From NCBI GenBank assembly GCA_043755595.1, contig JAYUSQ010000275.1, forward strand, positions 1-64,000: 64,000 nt of DNA, given 5' to 3'. A model generated the notes under the pieces. The model was not told where the DNA came from and made no database searches. It saw nothing but the letters and a program-made list of their open reading frames with translations. This DNA comes from VFZP01 sp043755595 (GTDB lineage: Bacteria; Acidobacteriota; Terriglobia; Bryobacterales; Bryobacteraceae). Shown here one piece after another: positions 34,551 to 42,016 of this stretch (position 1 is the first letter of the stretch; each line of letters begins with the position of its first letter). The position numbers and the translations under genes were made by a program.

Positions 34551-35579
34551 ATGAAAGCTCTTCGCCTCCTCGAACCAGGCAAATTTGAATTCTTCCAGGC
34601 TCCCGAGCCGCCCACGCCACAGGCCGGCGAGGCTTTAGTGCGCGTCCTTCGCACCGGGATTTGCGGCACCGATCTGCATGCCTATCGCGGCAAGCAGCCG
34701 TTCTTCACCTACCCCAGGATTCTGGGCCACGAACTGGGTGTCGAGGTCCTCGCGTTGGGAACTGGAACCAAAGACGCCGGAGTCGCTCCGGGCGATGTCT
34801 GTTGCGTTGAACCCTTTCTCAATTGCGGCAAGTGCCCAGCCTGCCGGCGCGGGAAGACGAACTGCTGTGAATCCTTGAAGACGCTGGGTGTACACATCGA
34901 TGGCGCTATGCAGGAACGCTATGTGCTGCCCGCTCACAAACTCCACAAGCCGGCTTCGGCACTCCGGCCGGAGCAGTTGGCCACGGTCGAGCCGCTCTGC
35001 ATCGGCTCGCACGCAGTCTGGCGCGCGCAACCGGAGCCGGGCGATTCGTTGCTGGTGATTGGCGCCGGGCCGATCGGGCTCGCGGTGGTGGAAGCTGCGC
35101 GAGCGCTGGGCATCGATGCGGTGATGATGGAGGTGAGCGCCAGCCGGCTGGCATTTTGCGGGCAGCAAGTGAAGCTGCGGACGGTCGACGCGCGGCGTGA
35201 TGCGAAGGAGCAGCTGCGCGCGCTACTCGGTGGCGAGTTGCCGCGGGTGGTGGTGGACTGCACCGGCAACAAGCAATCGATGGAGTCCTGCTTCGAACTG
35301 GTAGCTCACGGCGGCAAAGTGGTTTTTGTTGGGATTCATCTCGGCGACTTGAGCTTCTACAACCCGAACTACCATGCGCGGGAGATCACGCTGATGTCGA
35401 GCCGGAATGCGACGGCTGAGGACTTCCGCCGCGTGCTGGACAATCTGGCGACGGGTAAATCTTCATCCGATTATTGGCTCGCTGGGTCCACTGCGCCGGA
35501 GGATGTGCCGGCGGAGTTTCCCAAATGGCTCGACGTCGAGGCGGGTCTTATTAAACCTGTGATCAACTGGGAAGCATGA
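34551..35579 (+). CDS. zinc-dependent medium-chain alcohol/polyol dehydrogenase
   Basis: The 342-residue MDR protein has GICGTDLHAYRG (catalytic zinc Cys), LGHELGVEV, the structural-zinc cysteines in CGKCPACRRGKTNCC (about 92-106) and the cofactor loop VIGAGPIGLAVVEA. It probably oxidises a sugar, polyol or uronate-like alcohol with NAD(P). With the divergent lactonase and Gfo/Idh oxidoreductase it suggests a small non-phosphorylating sugar-oxidation module, possibly for a deoxy sugar; that is inference. The next gene starts right after its stop. Confidence 0.9.
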   Translation: MKALRLLEPGKFEFFQAPEPPTPQAGEALVRVLRTGICGTDLHAYRGKQPFFTYPRILGHELGVEVLALGTGTKDAGVAPGDVCCVEPFLNCGKCPACRRGKTNCCESLKTLGVHIDGAMQERYVLPAHKLHKPASALRPEQLATVEPLCIGSHAVWRAQPEPGDSLLVIGAGPIGLAVVEAARALGIDAVMMEVSASRLAFCGQQVKLRTVDARRDAKEQLRALLGGELPRVVVDCTGNKQSMESCFELVAHGGKVVFVGIHLGDLSFYNPNYHAREITLMSSRNATAEDFRRVLDNLATGKSSSDYWLAGSTAPEDVPAEFPKWLDVEAGLIKPVINWEA

Positions 35580-35580
35580 A

Positions 35581-36666
35581 ATGAGAATCTTCCTGGCCGC
35601 CTGCTTGCCCGCCGCTGCGCTATGGGCGCAGGGGCAGGCAACCGATCGTCCGCGTGGCAGGCCCTTACCTCCGACCAGTCAACATGTGACCACGGGACCG
35701 GAGATTGGAGCGAAAACCCCAGACTTCGCGTTGCCCGATCAATCGGGCCGAACCCGCTCTCTCGCTTCGCTGGCCGGAAAGAATGGACTGCTCCTCTACT
35801 TTGTGCGCTCGGCCGACTGGTGACCGTACTGCAAAAGCCAGCTCGTGGAGCTGGAACAGGCGGTAAAGTCTTATGGTGCGAAGGGAATTGGCATCGCTGC
35901 GATCACCTATGATTCGCCGGCGATCCTGAAGAATTTTGCCTCTCGGCGCTCGATCACTTTTCCGCTCTTGAGCGATGAAGGTTCGCGCGCTATCCGATCT
36001 TTCGGGATTCTCAATACCAACATTGCCGCCGACAGCCCGGCGTATGGAGTTCCGTTTCCGGTTACTTATCTGTTGGACGGCAAGGGGCGGGTTAGGCGCA
36101 AGTACTTCGAAGAGGATCATCGTGAGCGCTACAGCGCGGCGAACATTCTGGTGCGTGAGTTCAAAGCGGGCGGTGCGGCTGGGCAGGAGATTCAGGCGAA
36201 ACACTTGAAGCTGCGCACCTCAGCCTCTAACGCGAGTATCTATCCGGGCAGCCGAGTCTTGTTGAGTCTGGACGTCACGCTACCGGCGAAAATGCACGTA
36301 TATGCTCCCGGTGTTGAAGGCTATCGGCCGGTCGAGTGGACAATGGCGGAGTCGAAGGGTTGGATCGTCACCGGGGCGGAATTCCCTCCGTCGAGGAAGC
36401 TTCATCTCAAGGCGATCGGCGAGACCGTACCAGTGTATGAACGTACTGTGCGGATTTCACGCGATCTCGTTCCGGGCCAAGCTGCGGAGTTAAAGCCTGT
36501 GGTGACGGCCGACGGCAACCTCACGATCGAAGGAGTCTTCCGATATCAAGCTTGTGACGACAAAGTCTGCTACGCTCCCGAGTCGGTGCCGCTCAAGTGG
36601 GTGTTTCCGGTAGGGCAACTGGATAGCGAACGCGCGCCCCCCGAATTGCGCAAAAGGGTTCAGTAG
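35581..36666 (+). CDS. redoxin-DsbD-alpha fusion with in-frame UGA, probable selenoprotein (Sec81)
   Basis: A single frame from ATG 35581 to the stop at 36664-36666 is interrupted only by TGA at 35821-35823. The context is LLLYFVRSADW, TGA, PYCKSQLVELEQ. In thioredoxin/AhpC relatives this is the active site WCPYC, so UGA stands for the attacking cysteine and gives a U81-P-Y-C84 motif. A perfect 7-bp hairpin starts 14 nt later. MRIFLAACLPAAALWAQ is a signal peptide. After the redoxin domain (to about 200) comes a DsbD-alpha-like domain with the paired cysteines of YQACDDKVCYAPESVPLKW, the E. coli DsbD disulfide-relay motif. It is likely a periplasmic thiol/selenol reductase or peroxidase. It follows the dehydrogenase with 1 nt between. 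Confidence 0.9.
35838..35854 (+). promoter_or_regulatory. candidate bacterial SECIS hairpin of the redoxin-DsbD fusion gene
   Basis: CCAGCTC (35838-35844) pairs perfectly with GAGCTGG (35848-35854), leaving loop GTG. The stem starts 14 nt after the UGA and the first loop G is 22 nt past its last base. Spacing, 17-nt size and loop guanines match the short SelB-binding hairpin of E. coli fdhF and closely match the hairpin of the peroxiredoxin gene at 4500-4519. Confidence 0.7.
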
Positions 36667-36674
36667 AAGAGCGG

Positions 36675-37514
36675 ATGCGGCTTTCGGTTCGTCAAGCATT
36701 GGACCAAGGTGTGCGCCTGTTTGAGGACGGCTCGATTGGAGCGCCCAGGCTTACGGCGGAGGTTCTGCTCTGTCACGCGCTCCAACGCGACCGATCGTTT
36801 CTCTACGCACATGGCGACGAGGAGATGTCGGAGCTGGCTTGGATTCACTATGGCCGTTATCTGCACGAGCGTTTGCAGGGCAAGCCGACCCAGTACATCA
36901 CCAAGACACAGGAATGGTACGGGCGGCCGTTTCACGTTTCGCCCGATGTGCTGATCCCGAGGCCAGAGACCGAGCATGTTATCGAAGTTGCGTTGGCGCG
37001 CACGCCGCGTGCTGGGCGCTCCATCGATATTGGTTGTGGCTCGGGAGCGATCGGTGTAACGTGGCAGCTTGAAACAGGCTGCGCCACCACGATCTCGGAT
37101 GTTTCAACGCGCGCGTTGGCGGTGGCCGCCGGGAACGCTCAATCGTTGAACGCCAACGTCGATTGTGTGGCCTGCGATCTCGGGGCCGCTTTCGGTGCGC
37201 GGCGCTTCGACATCGTACTCTCGAATCCTCCCTACATTCCAGACCCCGAGCGTGAGCATCTACAACGCGAGGTGCGCGACTTTGAGCCTCCGGTAGCGCT
37301 CTTTGGCGGACCTACCGGCGTCGAAATCTATGCTCGCCTCTTGGCCGACGCGACGCGGATCCTCCGGCCGGGCGGTTGGATCGTGATGGAAATCGGCTAT
37401 CAGGGCCAGGAACGCCTGGTGGCCCTAATGAAGGCCGGGTCTTGGCGCGCCGTCGAGACTGCGCAGGATCTGGCCGGTTGGCCTCGCGTCATTTCCGCGC
37501 AATACTGGCCTTGA
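36675..37514 (+). CDS. prmC: peptide chain release factor N5-glutamine methyltransferase
   Basis: The 279-residue protein has the N-terminal helical domain of PrmC/HemK, then VSPDVLIPRPETEHVIE, SAM-binding SIDIGCGSGAIGV and the NPPY motif in IVLSNPPYIPDPE (about 184-187), which positions the glutamine amide. PrmC methylates the GGQ motif of RF1/RF2. The stop overlaps the dinB start (TGATG). Confidence 0.96.
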   Translation: MRLSVRQALDQGVRLFEDGSIGAPRLTAEVLLCHALQRDRSFLYAHGDEEMSELAWIHYGRYLHERLQGKPTQYITKTQEWYGRPFHVSPDVLIPRPETEHVIEVALARTPRAGRSIDIGCGSGAIGVTWQLETGCATTISDVSTRALAVAAGNAQSLNANVDCVACDLGAAFGARRFDIVLSNPPYIPDPEREHLQREVRDFEPPVALFGGPTGVEIYARLLADATRILRPGGWIVMEIGYQGQERLVALMKAGSWRAVETAQDLAGWPRVISAQYWP

Positions 37515-38770
37515 TGGAATCGCGCGGCCGCGTTATCTTTCATCTCGACATGGACGCGTTCTTCGTGTCGGTCGAGGAGCTGTTTGATCCGTCGTTGAAG
37601 GGTAAGCCTGTCGTCGTGGGAGGACACTCCAATCAGCGCGGTGTCGTGTCGGCCGCTTCCTATGCGGCGCGCAAGTTCGGCGTTCATTCTGCGATGCCGC
37701 TCCGCACGGCCTACATGCTCTGTCCTCAGGCCATCTTCGTCGAAGGCCACCCGTCCCGGTATCGCGAGTACTCGGGGCGGGTCCACGAAGTGCTCCAGTC
37801 TTTCACGCCCATCGTGGAAATGGCTTCGATCGACGAAGCGTATCTGGACCTGAGCGGGACCGAGCGCCTGCACGGGCCGCCACTTGAGGCCGCGCACAAA
37901 CTTCATAACCGCATCAAAGAAAAGACGCAACTCAACTGTTCGATCGGCATTTCGACGGCGCGTTTGGTGGCCAAGGTTTGCTCCGATCAAGCCAAGCCGA
38001 ATGGCGTGCTCTGGGTGATGCCCGGACAGGAAGCGCGCTTTCTCGCTCCTCTCGACGTGCGTAAGATTCCGGGCGTGGGCGCGGTGACCGAGAAGCATCT
38101 GCATTCGCTCGGTATCCGGAAGGTAGGCGATCTGGCTGCGCTTGATATCGATTTCCTGGAGGAGAAGTTTGGGAAGTGGGGCTTGGCTCTGGCCGGTAAA
38201 TCGCAAGGCCAGGATGCGGGCGGGTGGTTTGATTCGCCGCTTGGCGAGGGCGGCGACCCCAAGTCGATCAGCCACGAACATACCTACGACACCGACACAG
38301 CCGATCGGGCGACGCTCGACGCCTCGCTAGCCCGGTTGACGGAGATGGTGGCGCGGCGTTTGCGGGAGCATGGGTTGTGGACGCGCACCGTTCAATTGAA
38401 GTTGCGCTATACGGATTTCTCCACCTTCACCCGGGCCTATACGCTCGACCACTCGACGCAAGTGGACAATGAAATCCTGGCCGAAGTCCGCTCATTGTTC
38501 GCCAGGCATTGGACCGGCAAGCCGATCCGGTTGCTGGGAGTGCAGGCGGGTAATCTGGGCCGCGCGGAAGGGCAGTTAAGCTTGCTCGATCAGGATCGCT
38601 CCGACCGTTGGCGCAAGGCGCTTGGGGCGGTCGACGCCATGCGCGATAAGTATGGCGAAGCGAGTGTGTCCTTGGCGGCGAGCCTCAAGGGCAAGTTCCG
38701 TGAACGCGTGCATGAGAATCCGGCGGCGCTGCCGGGCAAAGGACCTCGCAAGCCCTCAAAGGGATCATAA
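37514..38770 (+). CDS. dinB: DNA polymerase IV (Y-family, translesion)
   Basis: The ATG at 37514 overlaps the prmC stop. The 418-aa protein begins MESRGRVIFHLDMDAFFVSV (first catalytic Asp pair region) and has MASIDEAYLDLSGTERL (D107, E108), the KPNGVLWV and IPGVGAVTEKHLHSLGI helix-hairpin-helix, and the little-finger domain with SISHEHTYDTD. The C-terminus ends in a basic tail rather than a clear QxxLF clamp box, though EGQLSLLDQ near 392 is a likely beta-clamp-binding motif. It copies damaged templates. Confidence 0.95.
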   Translation: MESRGRVIFHLDMDAFFVSVEELFDPSLKGKPVVVGGHSNQRGVVSAASYAARKFGVHSAMPLRTAYMLCPQAIFVEGHPSRYREYSGRVHEVLQSFTPIVEMASIDEAYLDLSGTERLHGPPLEAAHKLHNRIKEKTQLNCSIGISTARLVAKVCSDQAKPNGVLWVMPGQEARFLAPLDVRKIPGVGAVTEKHLHSLGIRKVGDLAALDIDFLEEKFGKWGLALAGKSQGQDAGGWFDSPLGEGGDPKSISHEHTYDTDTADRATLDASLARLTEMVARRLREHGLWTRTVQLKLRYTDFSTFTRAYTLDHSTQVDNEILAEVRSLFARHWTGKPIRLLGVQAGNLGRAEGQLSLLDQDRSDRWRKALGAVDAMRDKYGEASVSLAASLKGKFRERVHENPAALPGKGPRKPSKGS

Positions 38771-38777
38771 TTGACTT

Positions 38778-39314
38778 ATGAAGATCCTAGGTATCTCGGG
38801 TTCGCTGCGAAAAGGATCGCTCAACACGCAACTGTTGCACGCGGCGCGTGAGTTAGCGCCTGAAGGCGTCGACATCGAGATCGCCGGGATCAACGAGATC
38901 CCGCTGTTCAACGAAGATTTGCAGGCGCAAGGGTTTCCTCCTGCGACGCAGAGTTTTCGCGAACGCATTGCTTTGGCCGACGCTTTGCTGTTTGCGACGC
39001 CCGAGTACAACTACTCGATGCCTGGGGTGCTCAAGAATGCGATTGACTGGGCGTCGCGTCCGCCGGCTCAGCCCTTTGCCGGGAAGAAGGCCGGAATCAT
39101 GGGGGCGAGCATGGGAGGCTTCGGAACCGCGCGTGCCCAGTACCATTTGCGCCAGACGGGTGTATCTTTGGACATTCACTTCATGAATCGGCCAGAAGTG
39201 ATGGTAGGCGCCGCCCATGAAAAGTTCGACCCCGAGGGCCGGCTTATCCATGAGCCGACCCGGGAACAACTGCGGAAGTTCCTGGCCGCATTTGCCAAGT
39301 TTGTCGCAGGTTAG
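38778..39314 (+). CDS. NADPH-dependent FMN reductase
   Basis: A flavodoxin-like reductase of 178 residues. GISGSLRKGSLNTQLLHAA is the FMN-phosphate loop, ATPEYNYSMPGVLKNAIDW the signature block, and GIMGASMGGFGTARAQYHLR the third. Relatives reduce FMN, quinones, chromate or azo dyes with NAD(P)H. It starts 7 nt after dinB; CATAAT ends 6 nt before its ATG. Confidence 0.93.
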   Translation: MKILGISGSLRKGSLNTQLLHAARELAPEGVDIEIAGINEIPLFNEDLQAQGFPPATQSFRERIALADALLFATPEYNYSMPGVLKNAIDWASRPPAQPFAGKKAGIMGASMGGFGTARAQYHLRQTGVSLDIHFMNRPEVMVGAAHEKFDPEGRLIHEPTREQLRKFLAAFAKFVAG

Positions 39315-39321
39315 AGCAGGT

Positions 39322-39503
39322 TAGAGCGGTTTCAGACTTACTGTGTAGTACCGCTCGCTCACGCACGGCTCATTCAATTCTCGAAACCTCCCCTCTGGTC
39401 CAAGGCGGTCTTGCGCCACTGACCAATCTGCTACGGGATGCACGTGGAACTGCGAAGCCATTTGGCTTAGCGTCCGCTCGCCGCGGATCGCCTCCGGGAG
39501 GGA
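39322..39503 (-). pseudogene. remnant of an IS3-family transposase orfA
   Basis: On the minus strand the frame reads PEAIRGERTLSQMASQFHVHP (about 39430-39495) and ends at a TAA at 39322-39324. This matches the HTH of IS3/IS407-type OrfA, normally of the form LEALRGERTLAELASRFGVHP. The beginning of OrfA, most of its C-terminus, orfB and inverted repeats are missing. A small direct repeat (AGGTTAGAGC, 39310-39328) lies at one end. Together with the adjoining truncated receptor it marks an old insertion/deletion scar. Nothing is recognised in 39504-39551. Confidence 0.65.
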
Positions 39504-39551
39504 TCGCGTGCCTGAAACGTTAACGTATTGATTTCAACGCTGTGATTCATC

Positions 39552-39980
39552 GTGACTCCCGTGCCTGCCCTTCCGATTTTCAACGGTCACTTGCGTCCCT
39601 GTCGCGCCGAGGGTGTTACGATCCGCACTGGTCCATCGTTCGGCAGCTTCCAGCCTTTGAATTCACTAAGCGGGCAAGCGGGCGATTTGTACTTGGACCG
39701 CAAGGCGTTCTCCATTCCGCAGCCGTTCACCTTGGGCTCGCTGGGGCTCTACTTGCCGGAGGTGCGAGGTTTTTCGAGCCAGGCCGAGGACATCTCGCTC
39801 GTGAAGCAGTTCAAGATTTATGAGCGGCGCAGCACTGAGTTGCGGGCCGATTTCTTCAATGCGTTCAACCGGCGCAATCTGAACAGCCCTGTCACCGATC
39901 TCTCCAACCCGAACTTTGGCCGCATCACGGGTTCCAGCGCCGCGCGGATAATTCAGCTTGGGTGGAGAATGGAGTTCTAG
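39552..39980 (+). pseudogene. C-terminal fragment of an Oar-like TonB-dependent receptor
   Basis: The 142 residues match only the last beta-strands of acidobacterial Oar-like receptors: PFTLGSLGLYLPEVRGFSSQ, ISLVKQFKIYERRSTELRADFFNAFN and PNFGRITGSSAARIIQLGWR, finishing with the aromatic terminus MEF. At least 900 N-terminal residues (signal peptide, regulatory domain, plug) are gone. The compare-in-window example is the intact 1,147-aa receptor at 42017-45460. Its stop overlaps the sulfatase GTG, so the sulfatase was once coupled to this receptor. Confidence 0.8.
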
Positions 39981-41404
39981 TGACGCGAAGATCATTCCTC
40001 CATACCGCCGGCGCTGCGGCGGCGACAGCCCAGCAAAGCCGTCGCCCAAACATCGTGCTAATTCTAATTGACGACTACGGGTGGCGAGACACCGGATTCA
40101 ATGGCAGCAAGTTTTACGAGACGCCCAACATCGATCGGTTGGCGCGCGAGGGGATGGTGTTCACCGATGGCTACTCCGCCAGCGCGGTGTGTTCTCCGAC
40201 GCGGGCGGCGATCATGACGGGTAAGAGTCCGGCGCGGCTCCACATCACATCCCATCTCCAGGGCGCTTCGAACCGCTACCACTACACCAAAGTGATCCAG
40301 CCCAGCGCCCGCTTGGCGCTGCCGCTGGAAGAGATGACGATTGCAGAACTCTTGCGCGAACAAGGCTATCGGACGGCTTGTATTGGCAAGTGGCACCTCG
40401 GCACGAGCGGCTTCCTTCCTTCCGGCCAAGGCTTCGACGTGGCATTAGGTGGGGACGAAGCGGGATCGACGAACAGCTTCTTTTATCCGGCGTGGCAGAA
40501 AAAGGTGACGCTGGATGGGAAGCCCGGCGACTACCTGACGGACCGGCTGACGGCGCTGGCGGCTGATTTCATTCGGAGCAATAAAGACCGGGAGTTCTTC
40601 CTGTATCTGCCGCACTTCGCCGTACACACTCCGATTGAGGGAAAGCCGGAGAAAGTGAAGAAGTACGACGCGAAGGCGCGCCCGGATGATCCGCAGAACT
40701 TTGGCGAGTACGCCGCAATGATCGAAAGCGTCGACGAGAGTGTCGGGCGGATTCTAGATACGCTGCGGGAAACCGGGGTGGCGGACAACACGCTGGTGCT
40801 CTTCAGCTCCGACAACGGAGGTGTGACGTCCCGGGAATGGAAGGGACGTCCGGTGACGTCGAACCTGCCGCTGCGAGTTGGGAAAGGCCACGTTTACGAA
40901 GGTGGGATTCGCGTGCCCACGGTGGTGCGGTGGCCGGGAGTCACAAAGCCGGGCAGCACCTGCGCGGACCCGGTGGTTAGCTACGACTATGCGCCGACGA
41001 TTGCCGAGGTGGCGGGGGTGCCCAGGACAAAGCTCCCGGCGATGGATGGCCGCAGCTTCACGTCGCAGTTGCGCGGACGCTCCGGCCGGGTGCGCGATTT
41101 GTTTTGGCACTATCCGCACTATAGTCCGCAAAAGGGCCGCCCGGCGGCGGCGATTCGGAACGGGGACGACAAGCTGATTCTATTTTTCGAGGAGAGCCGT
41201 GTCGAGCTCTACCATCTGAAAACCGACATTGGCGAGGCGAACGACTTGGCGGTGGCGCAACCGAAGAAGGCGGCGGCGATGCGAAAGCGGTTGGAGGAGT
41301 GGCTAGGGGCGACAGGCGCCCAAATTCCGGCGAAGAACCCGAACTATGATCCGGCCCGCGAGTTTGAAGTGGGTGAGCCGATGGGGCCGTTAACCGCCAA
41401 GTAG
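39980..41404 (+). CDS. sulfatase (formylglycine type) with Tat signal
   Basis: The chosen start is a GTG at 39980 overlapping the stop of the receptor fragment, giving VTRRSFLHTAGAAAATAQQ, a Tat signal; GGAG lies about 6 nt upstream. RPNIVLILIDDYGWRDTG holds the metal Asp pair, and C71 in VCSPTRAAIMTG is the Cys that sulfatase-modifying enzyme converts to formylglycine. IGKWHLG and LFSSDNGG complete the arylsulfatase-type site. It probably removes sulfate from polysaccharides. The loss of the upstream receptor may have cost it its usual promoter. Confidence 0.92.
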   Translation: MTRRSFLHTAGAAAATAQQSRRPNIVLILIDDYGWRDTGFNGSKFYETPNIDRLAREGMVFTDGYSASAVCSPTRAAIMTGKSPARLHITSHLQGASNRYHYTKVIQPSARLALPLEEMTIAELLREQGYRTACIGKWHLGTSGFLPSGQGFDVALGGDEAGSTNSFFYPAWQKKVTLDGKPGDYLTDRLTALAADFIRSNKDREFFLYLPHFAVHTPIEGKPEKVKKYDAKARPDDPQNFGEYAAMIESVDESVGRILDTLRETGVADNTLVLFSSDNGGVTSREWKGRPVTSNLPLRVGKGHVYEGGIRVPTVVRWPGVTKPGSTCADPVVSYDYAPTIAEVAGVPRTKLPAMDGRSFTSQLRGRSGRVRDLFWHYPHYSPQKGRPAAAIRNGDDKLILFFEESRVELYHLKTDIGEANDLAVAQPKKAAAMRKRLEEWLGATGAQIPAKNPNYDPAREFEVGEPMGPLTAK

Positions 41405-41565
41405 GTCTTTGCAAGCGGCTCTATGCAGGCTTCACGTTCGTACCTGGAGGTATCCTCTGTTGACGGTAGAAACCCCGCCGCCAGGGGCGCGCGTCCATGT
41501 AGCTGTGCCCGTGTGCGTTTCAAGCGGCGGATACAAGCGGCAGTAACAAGGAGTATCGACCAAAC

Positions 41566-41922
41566 ATGATTTCATTTATACGAGTATTAACCATGTCGGC
41601 ACTGTTGGCCGCCAGCGCTTTTGCAGCCGATGTGACCGGCAAGTGGGTGGGCAAGATGGAAACCCCCAACGGCAGCCGCGACGTAGTCTTCAACCTGAAG
41701 CAGGACGGCGATAAGCTCACCGGCACCACCACAGGGCGGGGCGGCGATACGCCGATTGCCGATGGCGCGGTGAAGGGTGACGATGTCACTTTCTCGGTGA
41801 CCCGTAAGTTCCAGGATCAGGAATTCAAGACCGACTACAAGGGTACGGTCACCGGCGCCACCATGAAGATGAAGTTCGAGATGATGGGCCAGGCCCGCGA
41901 GTTGGACCTCAAGAAAGAGTAG
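41566..41922 (+). CDS. small secreted protein of unknown function, 118 aa
   Basis: AAGGAG about 12 nt upstream supports the ATG. MISFIRVLTMSALLAASAFA is a signal peptide. The mature about 98 residues are all beta-strand-like (VTGKWVGKMETPNGSRDVVF, GDKLTGTTTGRGGDTPIADG, MKMKFEMMGQARELDLKKE), a lipocalin/META-like small barrel pattern common in acidobacterial proteomes. It is monocistronic, ending in a strong terminator 34 bp after the stop. Confidence 0.75.
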   Translation: MISFIRVLTMSALLAASAFAADVTGKWVGKMETPNGSRDVVFNLKQDGDKLTGTTTGRGGDTPIADGAVKGDDVTFSVTRKFQDQEFKTDYKGTVTGATMKMKFEMMGQARELDLKKE

Positions 41923-41955
41923 TGGGTTAGCGCGGATTCAATCCGCACAAGAGAG

Positions 41956-41994
41956 AAGCCCCCCTTGCCCGTGATGGGCTTGGGGGGCTTTTGA
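41956..41994 (+). terminator. strong rho-independent terminator between convergent genes
   Basis: AAGCCCCCC (41956-41964) pairs with GGGGGGCTT (41982-41990), with an inner GCCC/GGGC stem and a GTGAT loop, then TT. It lies between the 118-aa gene and the convergent TonB receptor. A second small hairpin, GCGGAT-TCA-ATCCGC, lies just before it at 41932-41946. The stem probably ends transcription from the + side and perhaps from both. Confidence 0.85.
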
Positions 41995-42016
41995 GTTTGG
42001 GGCCGTTACTTCCCTG

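Noticed and set aside
39552..39980. Short outer-membrane protein as a complete gene
   Set aside because: It matches only the final strands of a TonB receptor and lacks signal peptide and plug, so it is called a pseudogene.
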